Shown here in pieces: positions 1 through 9,349 of a stretch of 64,000 nucleotides of DNA. The stretch covers positions 1,860,001 through 1,924,000 of the forward strand of contig OX337240.1 of NCBI GenBank assembly GCA_946965045.2. Direction: 5' to 3'. The notes under the pieces were generated by a model. It searched no databases. It was not told the DNA's origin and saw nothing but the letters and a program-made list of their open reading frames with translations. The position numbers and the translations under genes were made by a program. Position 1 is the first letter of the stretch; the number at the start of each line of letters is the position of its first letter. This stretch comes from Epithemia pelagica. Lineage: Eukaryota > Bacillariophyta > Bacillariophyceae > Surirellales > Surirellaceae.

Positions 1-636
1 ATGGGTAGTTGCCTCTGGGGACTGGGGATTGGGTTTTGCGTTGTTTGTTTTTGCAGCGGTGCTCTGTTTGGAATTCGGAATGTTTGGAATCTGGCGAAGG
101 ACGAATAATGAGAAATACAACGAAGAATACGAGAAGTAAAAACTACTCTAGGTAGCTAGGTAGTTCTAGTCCTCGTACTTTGCTCTCGTGTTGGTAATGT
201 ACCTGTGATACTCCCTTGGTTCTTTGTTGGTCTTGTGCATCTCGCATCTTGCACCTTCAAACTTCTAACTTCTAAAAGCTAAAAGTCCTACAAGTCCCTC
301 TTGGAGGTTGAAGTATGAAGTACCTCCTTTCTACACTTGCTTTTGCTCCTTGCTCTTGCTCCTTGCTCTTGCTCTTGCTACTAGAACTAGAAGTAGGGTA
401 GTAGTCTGTCGCATACTGTAGGACTCCGAACTACTACCTAGGAGTAACTGCTCCTACCAGGGAGTAGGCGACTCAACGCTAGCTAGAGGTTCCCCCTAGT
501 TAAAGATGTTGTATGCAATTGTATCATATTCATTCCTGAAATAGATGAGGCTGCTCTGTTATGATGAATTTGTGCCTCTAGTTTACTTCTGAGGAGTACC
601 ATCGTGTCCTTGATGACCATTCGACCAATATTTAAT
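1..636. other. Intergenic; no gene seen
   Basis: No coding region is supported here. About 300-400 is a low-complexity tract of repeated CTTGCTC-type units followed by CTAGAA/CTAGGTAG-type words. The stretch lies downstream of the 3' end of the ATP sulfurylase gene, so part of it may be that gene's 3' untranslated region. Confidence 0.5.
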
Positions 637-2390
637 TTACATATTGTCTCGCAATACTTTCACAACGGATTTGAAAGCAAACCATTCAGGGATATCTTCT
701 CCTCCACGCAACATTTGACGGAACTTGGTACCCGACAATTTCATAATGTGCAGTCCCTTTTCCTTGGCATCTTCATCCGTGGTGTATCCTTCTTCTTCGG
801 TATAAACCAAGTTGAGGGAGGGAACGGGCTGCACACCAAGACGTTCGGAATTGGCCTTGGCAATGTCTTGGGCGTCGTAGGCACCATAATAGTCTTCTCC
901 CGTGATGGAGGACTTGGATCCAGCCATGTCACGACCGACAATGAAATGGGTGCAACCAAAGTTTTTACGGATGATCATGTGTTGGATGGCTTCGCGGGGA
1001 CCGGCCATGTGCATCGAGTAGGGCAAATATTCCCATTGAACACGGGGATTGGCAGTTTCTTCCTTGAGAACTTCATAGGTCTTGTAGCGAACTTCACCGG
1101 AAATATCATCAGCCTATCGTATCAAGATCGATGAAAGGCAAATTACGTCAAACATTGTTCGATAATACAGCATCAAATGTGAGATGAGAGGAATCGGTTG
1201 AAAAAATGTACAAAATGACAAGATGAATGAATTTCGAATACCACTGCACTTTCCCAATGCTTCAACTCTGTGGCACCATAATTCTCTTTTGACGTCGCAC
1301 GACAAGATACAAACAGCACACGTATATACATACCTGAGTAGGTCCACAAGTGGGGTGCACAAGGACAACACCGCCTTCGCCGACAAGTTCGTCATCGAGA
1401 GAACGGGTGAAGAGTTCGTAGTGGGCACGATGGACAGGGTTGCGACATTGGAAGGCCACCACGTCCTTGTCGGCGGGCAAACCAGCACGAACTTCCTTGG
1501 GAGTTTTGCAGGGGAATTCACGAACGGGAAGATTCAAGCCCGTCACTTTTCCACCCATGTAGTACTTTCCTCGTTCGGTGGCCACCATGAGAGAACCAGG
1601 GTGCTCCAATTCAGAGGTTCCGTAGCATTGTTTGCATTCAATGGCCTTGTTGGGTTCGTACTTGTCTGTCAATTCGACAGTGGCAATGGGCAAATCGCCT
1701 TGTTTCAGCAAAATGGTCGTGCCAGGTGCCAAGTCTTCGTCGTCGGTATCAAAGACAACGGGCAAACCAAAGATGGTGCCATCGGGCAATTCCATGTTTT
1801 CAACGACATGGTTGTACATAGCTTCTTCCATGAAACCAGTCAATGGAGTGAATCCACCATTCATGATCAATTCAACATCGCACAATTGACGAGAGGTGGC
1901 TTGCAATTCAACCGTAGCCTTGGCAATGGCAGCCTCCTTTTCTTCGTCAGACGTCAACATCAAATCGACCAATTCTCCACCACCATGAGGAACTTGCTTC
2001 ACGGTCGTGACCTCGCTGTGAAATGACAAGTAGAGGCAAGAAGAGATTGAGTGAGTCGAAGCTGGTCATGGGAATTTTTCAAAGATACGACACGTGGTTG
2101 GCATGGAGCAATTCGATGCGGTTCGACAGGATGCCACCATCATTCATAGACTTCCCAGTTTGAATGTCATATCCTGACCCTCTGTGAAAGAGGTTCAACC
2201 TGGGGTCCCAGATTTCCATCCAAACTGCGCCGAGGAACAAACTGACCACGCACCTGCTGGCCACTTGGAGTTGTGTCATGGAGAAAGGCGAAGCAACCAT
2301 GGATGATCGTGCGGCCATGGGAGGAGCCGTAGTAAAGGCCGAAGCCGAAGCAACCACAAGAGCGAGGACGGTAGCAGAGGAAAACATCAT
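637..2390 (-). CDS. ATP sulfurylase, plastid-targeted
   Basis: This is sulfate adenylyltransferase, which makes adenosine 5'-phosphosulfate from ATP and sulfate as the first step of sulfate assimilation. Three exons are inferred: 2390-2254, 2015-1334 and 1113-637, giving about 431 residues. The junctions are CAG/GTGCGT...ACAG, CAG/GTATGT and TAG/GCT, and the joined frame stays open. Exon 1 encodes a hydrophobic signal peptide ending ASAF, the diatom cleavage motif for complex plastids, so plastid import is expected. Exon 2 carries QCRNPVHRAHYEL, the family's nucleotide-binding QxRNPxHxxH motif, then HPTCGPTQ. Exon 3 continues directly with ADDISGEVRYKTYE, then VGRDMAG, and FRQMLRGGEDIPEWF near the C-terminus. 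No APS-kinase domain follows. It lies in single-copy DNA outside the duplications. The exon 1 start is the first of two adjacent ATGs. Confidence 0.93.
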
Positions 2391-2589
2391 TCTTCCGATT
2401 TGTCGAAAGGTTGGTTGGACGGAGACAATGAACTCAAATGTTGGTCTGCCACAAGAGAATCTTTTTCTCGGTCGTCGTACGTGCGTCGACGACAACAGTT
2501 TCTCTTCCCCCTTGGAGCGAAACAATGACGTTGGTCGCTCGACACGTGTTACTGTGAAGTCGTAAATCTACTTTAATAGCCAGGGTGGG

Positions 2590-2780
2590 ACGAGGAGGAG
2601 CTAGGGTGTGAGGAGTGGCATAACTCCGAGAAGGGCAATAGCGACGAGGAGTGGACTGCCCCTGTGAGATCCGCGTAAGCGGATGGAGGGGGCAGTCCAC
2701 GACAAGAAGCTATTGCCCGACGAGGAGTTAAGCCACGAGGAGCGCCCTGCGACGAGGAGTCCCCCGGGGCTATTAAAGTA
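2590..2780. repeat. GACGAGGAG-rich repeat with central hairpin
   Basis: The stretch is packed with GACGAGGAG-like words and has a near-perfect inverted repeat at 2651-2700, with arms GTGGACTGCCCC and GGGGCAGTCCAC around a loop containing TCCGCGTAAGCGGA. A related block with the same architecture lies at 31,399-31,776, where an empty site in the partner arm shows that it is an insertion. This suggests a small non-autonomous mobile element family. No protein is encoded. Confidence 0.6.
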
Positions 2781-4336
2781 TGTTAGCTTCCTTTGTCACG
2801 AGGAGTCGTGCCAGCGCGCTCTAGGTATTTTTCGGTCTTCCGAAGTGATCGGTACTCTTAAAATATACTTAGTACTCGTGAGCCTAATTAGTCTTAAAGA
2901 CTTACGCTGGCAATACTCATGATGGCGCACTAGGTAATCTTTAATCCTTTGTAAATAAACTATATCGGATGACTTATAACGCTCAATGTCTAAGTATCAT
3001 TCGTCCCACATTTATCGCATGCCAATCAAACTCCGAGGCGTCCTTGTTCTTTAAATACTCAAACAGAATACTTATAGTCAATGTTCCCCATTTCCCACTC
3101 CGACTGATACAACAACACAACACACAACACAGCACCAACAACCAACACCTACTTTTTCGTTTCCCGGGCTAGTCTAGATTACTACACTAAACGAAAATAT
3201 CCATGTACAGTAAGTTTTGGGGCTTAGGTAGTGTGAGTGTGGGGAGTGACCCACTCCTCAGTGAGTGGGGAAGGGCACGACGACGGTAGAACGACGAGTG
3301 ATAAAGGTAGACACTGACACGTCTACTTCGCGATAGGGAGTGTCACATCAGTGCGTCACTCAAAAACTCCTCATCGGTGAAACTGAAGAATCTATTTCAA
3401 TCAATCAATCAATATGACACGAACGAACGCTTGGAAATGATCCATTCTCTCAAAATGCAAAATGCAATCCAATGGCCTCGTCCTTGTTCCTCTTTCAATG
3501 GAGATCTTTGCTTGTCAGGTCCAATGTTGATGTATCGTTCAACTCTTAACAAAAGAAGAAAGGTAGCTTCTGTAAAACTGTTTCTTCCCGTCATAATATA
3601 CACGATGAAGGCCGTTCAGTCTCCTGGGTGGCCACAACGGTGAAGAATGACAACGGAGTCCATAACCGGCAAACGGATCGACCGGTCGGAGGTTGGCCAC
3701 ATCTCAGCTGATTGGAGACGAGATATTGGTTGTTCAAAAATATTTGATATAATGCATTCAAGCCACCTTCCAAGCAAGTACACGGTCGAACTAAGCGTAG
3801 ACATTCCAATCCATTGGGTCAACCAGCGTGGCGCCGCCATCCAATTCATACTGCCAAGAGTCTGGTTCCATCACACAACATGACCTTACAGAGTCCTTCA
3901 TTGGAATCTTGGAAAGACACTGAATGAATACAGCATGGAGGCGAGGGACTGATTAGACGAGTTGATAAACAATGATGCGCTAGTGGTATTGCAAGCAGAG
4001 AAATGATGCGACAATTCAACAGAATAATAGTATGACTTTTGAACTTCAGCGCGAGGATGGTCACCAACAATACACCATGATCTTGACCAGACGACAACTT
4101 CAGCGCGAGGATGGTTACCAACAAAAACACATGATCTTGACCAGACGTACAAGATCAGACACAAGAAAGGGGAAGGACGCAGCAATTGTAAAGCTATCTG
4201 GACACGACGAATAGCAGGTCGTTCTTATTCCAATATTTCCCCGATTGGAAAGACTTGATTACCGTATCATGAATACTTTGTACTTCACAGAGACCACGAC
4301 AGGTGCGACCAGAGAGAGGGTTATAGAATTTCATCG
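2781..4336. other. Intergenic with a short tandem repeat
   Basis: No gene is supported. The only structure seen is an imperfect direct tandem repeat at 4042-4148, two units of about 54 bp sharing AACTTCAGCGCGAGGATGGT and GATCTTGACCAGACG. The short frames here lack recognisable domains or codon signal. Confidence 0.5.
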
Positions 4337-6444
4337 ATGATTCTGATTGGTCAGTGCACGTTCACAGCAAAGTCTGAGAATATCACCTTCATCACAAAAA
4401 GGTTGGCTTTGGTACCTTCACCGTTGATGAACCGAATCATGCCGTCCTCCGAATCGTTGTATCCTCCATCGTTCAAGCTACAGACCTTGGTGAACCTGCC
4501 TGGTGAGTTTGTGATGCCGCACTTTGAGATTCATCCACTGTCTTTTCAGTTGTTTCTCATAAACGCTCTTCTGCTCCAGATGAGTCCGCCGTATTCCGCG
4601 TATGTGACTCGGATATCCTTTTGACATCCAATGGCGAGCCGTCCTTTGATAATTGACAGAAGTTGTTCAATCAATGAACCAAGATACACCCCACACTCAA
4701 TGTGACATGGTCTACGTGGACAAAGAGGGAGAGAACATCTTGATCTGTGCGGACGCGGATCTTCAGGAGGTGCTCTTTGAGCACAGGGATGACACGGTGC
4801 CCTTAACTTTGAAACTTCTCCCACGCAAGAGTAAGCAAGTTGTGTTGCAATGTGAGGTGCATGTTTACATGGACGGAGAAGGTAAGCTGTCGGAATCTAC
4901 ATGTCAGGTGCATGTCCCTGTGACGCATATACCTCACCCAAGTCTATGTCATAGATACATCGCACCTTGTTTCTCCTGAAACCTTCCTTGAGGGAGGGTC
5001 CCCGTCCTTTCAGTTGTTTGATGGCGCAGCGAGTAAAGTATTTCAGCTTCAACGAGGGGCTTTGGAGTTTCACTTCTTACTTTCTGACAACGACAAGCTG
5101 GTCATTGGAAGCAACGCAGAGCTTTCTTTTGCGATGGAGAAACACATTGGGTCGGCCCTCTGTATCTGCTGTCGACGAAACACACTCAATGTGACATGGT
5201 CTACGTGGACAAAGAGGGAGAGAACATCTTGATCTGTGCGGACGCGGATCTTCAGGAGGTGCTCTTTGAGCACAGGGATGACACGGTGCCCTTAACTTTG
5301 AAACTTCTCCCACGCAAGAGTAAGCAAGTTGTGTTGCAATGTGAGGTGCATGTTTACATGGACGGAGAAGGTAAGCTGTCGGAATCTACATGTCAGGTGC
5401 ATGTCCCTGTGACGCATATACCTCACCCAAGTCTATGTCATAGATACATCGCACCTTGTTTCTCCTGAAACCTTCCTTGAGGGAGGGTCCCCGTCCTTTC
5501 AGTTGTTTGATGGCGCAGCGAGTAAAGTATTTCAGCTTCAACGAGGGGCTTTGGAGTTTCACTTCTTACTTTCTGACAACGACAAGCTGGTCATTGGAAG
5601 CAACGCAGAGCTTTCTTTTGCGATGGAGAAACACATTGGGTCGGCCCTCTGTATCTGCTGTCGACGAAAGATTCCAATATCTCTGCAGGTTGAGATTTCA
5701 AGTGAAGGAGATGGTACGTCGCACTCACTCACTGCTTTTCAACGTGATCTATTCTGAATAATTGGATTTGCTTTCTCTTTCTTTACAGACAAGCAATTTG
5801 TTACCATAAAGGCAAGCCGAGTGCTGGACGAAGAAGGAAAAGTCAGTTTCAGCACTTTCAGAATGATTGTCTCACCACTCTTGAGCACTTTAGATTGTTT
5901 GGTGACTTTCATGTACCGCGTGGATGACTATCTTTCAGTCATTGCATGTGATGAAGACTTGGAGCATGCTCTTGATATGTTCAGAGGCGGAAAATTAATC
6001 ATCCATACCAAACTACAAAAAAGTATTTCAGTCCTTGAGATACCTTCCAGCATAATTTATGGAAGTACAATTCGTCTCGGAAATCACGAGGGGAAAGCTG
6101 TCGTTGGGTATTGGAATAGTCCGGACGACTATGTCGTCTGGCGACTTGCGGGATTTCGGGCCGGGCAGTACCGAGCGTATACACGATTGGCATCAAAGAA
6201 TAAGGCGGCACTCCTTGTCGGTGTCTGTAGCAGCTTCAATTCTTGTAAACCAACAGACCATGTGAAACATTTCCGGTCCGTCGATACCAGAGACAGCGGC
6301 TCATATTCCAACTACTATGAGTGTCCTCTTGGTAACTTCTCCGTTTCGGGAAAATTTGGAGAATGTTTCTACGTTATTCCCAAAAGAGATGGCTGGGCTC
6401 CGACCAACTTGATGTCATTGACTTTGGAGTTCATCGGAGCATAA
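4337..6444 (+). pseudogene. PB1-domain protein gene broken by a 489-bp tandem duplication
   Basis: This is a multi-exon gene. Inferred exons are 4337-4502, 4660-4881, 4955 onward, and 5789-6444, with the duplicate of the middle exons at 5181-5371 and 5444-5713. The exons encode PB1-like (protein-protein interaction) modules. One reads YVDKEGENILICADADLQEV, and the last exon has YRVDDYLSVIACDEDLEHAL. After these comes a C-terminal domain of about 130 residues with WNSPDDYVVW, GFRAGQYRAY and FYVIPKRDGW, ending SLTLEFIGA. The perfect duplication adds 416 coding bases, which is not a multiple of three, so the first copy reads out of frame into a stop at 5232. The gene is therefore disrupted unless the duplication is an assembly error. 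A close homologue lies at 51,945-53,014 (-) and a fragment at 14,058-14,440 (+). The function is unknown. Confidence 0.7.
4692..5669. repeat. Perfect 489-bp direct tandem duplication
   Basis: Unit 1 is 4692-5180 and unit 2 is 5181-5669. They look identical base for base. Each unit contains the second half of one PB1 exon, a 73-base intron (4882-4954, repeated at 5371-5443) and most of the next exon. The identity indicates a very recent event or an assembly duplication. Confidence 0.9.
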
Positions 6445-7826
6445 TTCACCCCAAACTGAGTATTCAAGATATTGGCACGATACAGGAAAGAGAATCAGTG
6501 CAAGGTCAACCCACGTCACCAATGTGTTTCATTTCATAATGTCGTGTTGCCAGCCGTAGATCGTTGATTAAATAGGTAGTCCACATGTGGTGCATATTGT
6601 GCTTCGTACAATGACTCGCCCTTCTTTGAATCCTCTCAAGCAAGCGTGTTCTCTGTAGAATCCACCACCCAGTATCCGACGTACTTGAATTCCACATGAC
6701 CGCGAGGCACTTCGGGTCGCGCCAAAGGATGGTTGGAGCACAACAAAAGTCATTGGAATTGTCCAAATGCCATGACTCTACTTTCCAGAAGCATCAGTTG
6801 GCCATTCATTCAGTGCTATTTCCTTGTGTTGATTCAAAGCCCGGCGTCGTAAAAATGCTGGATGAGTCCTGTAGTGTGTGAGCGAAATGCACTTGAGTGG
6901 TTCGAGCCTCGACAATGTATTCATACCCACGACAGGTTGCCGTGGAGATTTTTCGATTCGGCGGACACAAGAGATTCATACCAGATATTGTAGGCCTGAG
7001 AGTTTCGGTGGAACTATTGTCTCGTCACATGTCATTATACAGTGCCACGATCCACCCCTGGAAAGACTTGATGAGAGGTACGTGGCCCCAATGCCAGTGA
7101 CTCGTTGTCAACTTTGCCCATATAATGTGGTGATTCCAGGTCTTTATTGGATTTCGTGTGGATGTAGGTTCGTAATATGCGATTGGATTGAGTGGTTGTT
7201 TTAGATCCCTTCGTCTTTTCGCGTCGCACCGACCCAACAAGAGAGTTTCAAGTTTCAACACAGGAACGTAATCCAGCGCTTCCGAAGTTGGTCCGGATTT
7301 ACAATAGCATCACAAACGAGGACATTTGACAATGGCAATAGTACAGAGACAGAATGAGCAACAGAACAACAGAATTGTGATGCGAGCGCCATGGTCGACT
7401 TCTCACTGCGACTCGGAAGGAACTCACGCGTCGCTATCGCAAGCCAGTGCATTGTACTTAGAGCCCCGGATGAACAAGCATACGGCTGGCTCGATCCAAA
7501 TGATTATTCGGTATATGCCCTCGACCGTTGAATGATATTCGCACGCGAGTCGACTGCAAATGCTTTCCCCTCTCAAGAACACTTTTCTCTTTTCTCACGT
7601 TTGGCCAAGAAGAGATTTGTCTTGTCTTTGTAGCCTTTGTATGATTGTCAACACCCTTGTTGTTGCAAGTCGGATCGTGTGACCAGTAATAATTCTATTC
7701 CGGTGCAACGCACTCTTCTCGTCTTTTCGTCAAACTAGAATGAGCAACCCAGTTTTGAGGAAAGCAACCTAGCTGTCTCTAGACAACCGCAGAGTCCTCG
7801 GCGATCGCAGCGCTTTTATTGACAGC
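6445..7826. other. Intergenic; no gene seen
   Basis: This lies between the end of the PB1 gene and the methyltransferase start. Short frames on both strands show no domain, membrane segment or repeat that would support a gene. The last 300 bases presumably hold the promoter of the downstream gene. Confidence 0.4.
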
Positions 7827-8807
7827 ATGGCTTCCCAACAAAACCAAAAGATGAAATCAACTAAAGTTCTGCTTGTGGCTTTGGCTTTGAGTGGTGTGGT
7901 TGTCATGGTGGACGTTTTCGTGGCCCTAAAGACGACTACAAGGAAAGCAAACAGTCTGAGGGAGATTGGGGAAGAGGAGATGATTGTCGAGTCTATAATA
8001 GGCAATACTGTGTCAGTTTCAACCGAGTCCCAGGCACCACCCAATCTGAATGCAAACATTGATCCCCAGATTCGGATCAATCACTTCAAAGATACTGCTC
8101 TATCCCTTCGACCTGTTACGGACAAGATTGGCTACGGGAAACGTGACCGTCATCGGTACCATAACATGTACGGCCAGTTTTTGTTGCCTCTTGCTACCTA
8201 TAAGCCAAACCTAAAGTTTCTGGAGATCGGACTGGGCTGCAACATGCAGTATGGAGCCGGCGCATCCGTCAAGCTGTGGAAAAAGCTTTTACCATCCACG
8301 GCAGAATTGTGGGAGGCCGAATATGACAAAAACTGTGCAGACAAGGCCCAGGCCGCCGGTCAATTGGACGGCATCAATGTTCTGGTCGGTGATCAAGGGG
8401 ATGTAAAAGTCTTGGATTCCTGGATTGAAAAATCCGGTGGTCAGTTTGATATCGTTATTGATGATGGCGGTCATCACAATTGCCAAATCATGAATACATT
8501 TGAGAAGTTGTGGCCACAACTCAACCCTGGTGGCTACTACTTTATTGAAGACTTGCATTTGGGTGTTGCGAGACTCAGAGTTAAGTCGGACCAGTGCACA
8601 AATGTCCCCTTTCACAAATATTTGGACGATTGGCAAAACCAATTGATCTACCAAACATTCCCGGGACAAGTCCAGCCAGTGTACACTTTGCCGAAAGATC
8701 TGATGTTCGTTCACTGTCAGACCGAAGCATGCGTTTTGCACAAACGGAAGGATGATGTCAATCTAGCATATGCCGACGAACCGGGGACAACGGTTACTCA
8801 ATACTAA
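7827..8807 (+). CDS. Membrane-anchored class I SAM methyltransferase-like protein
   Basis: The protein has 326 residues. Residues about 10-33 form one hydrophobic segment (LLVALALSGVVVMVDVFVAL), a signal anchor expected to place the enzyme in the ER/Golgi lumen. The rest resembles metal-dependent sugar O-methyltransferases of the macrocin (TylF/MycE) group. FLEIGLGCNMQYGAG at about 131 is the SAM-binding glycine loop. VIDDGGHHN at about 210 matches the DDGxH motif that holds the metal and a catalytic base. GGYYFIEDLH at about 234 matches the following strand and the second metal region. The usual order and spacing of these motifs are kept. The substrate is unknown; a glycan hydroxyl is an inference from the family and the membrane anchor. 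The gene has no introns, and the ATG is the first in frame. Confidence 0.75.
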   Translation: MASQQNQKMKSTKVLLVALALSGVVVMVDVFVALKTTTRKANSLREIGEEEMIVESIIGNTVSVSTESQAPPNLNANIDPQIRINHFKDTALSLRPVTDKIGYGKRDRHRYHNMYGQFLLPLATYKPNLKFLEIGLGCNMQYGAGASVKLWKKLLPSTAELWEAEYDKNCADKAQAAGQLDGINVLVGDQGDVKVLDSWIEKSGGQFDIVIDDGGHHNCQIMNTFEKLWPQLNPGGYYFIEDLHLGVARLRVKSDQCTNVPFHKYLDDWQNQLIYQTFPGQVQPVYTLPKDLMFVHCQTEACVLHKRKDDVNLAYADEPGTTVTQY

Positions 8808-9349
8808 TTGGAGAAAGAACTTGTTGTGTCGCCGCATTGCGTCCTTCATTTCCCCTCCCTGGCCTGGTCAGGTAAACGCTGGGTTCTTTCCAGCAGCTCT
8901 ACTCTAGTTGCTTTCCTTGTTCCATTCTCAGACATAAGTAACGTTCCATTTCAGCCAATTTTTAGACATTATGGTATTGTATGAATACCAAGACCGCAAA
9001 ATTCCATAACTCTAGAAGCGATGAAAATGGTGGCATGGATGATCGATTGTGAAGCTATTGTACAAACCTCGGTTCGTGTGACGTCTCTTGATGTGGGAGA
9101 GCTCAGAGATCTATTAATATTGTGCCTTTGTTCTAAAGTACATTATTTATTCTTCATGACAGCGACTTCTGATCTGGAATGCACAACACATACAGGACTT
9201 TCAACATGCCTGTCACTGTGCGAATGGGAATGTCATGGTTGATTAATGTCTTGATCGACAATGAGTTTAACCTGTTGAGGCAAAATGAAAGTGATTGCTC
9301 TTGGTCAGAGCACTTGGTTATGCATCATTCGTCGAAACAGACCGATTCT
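8808..9349. other. Intergenic between convergent genes
   Basis: This lies between the 3' ends of the methyltransferase (+) and the repeat protein (-), so both 3' untranslated regions should fall here. Nothing else is seen. Confidence 0.4.

Noticed and set aside
1223-2026. Long + strand frame opposite ATP sulfurylase
   Set aside because: It is the antisense shadow of the ATP sulfurylase exon, with no features of its own.
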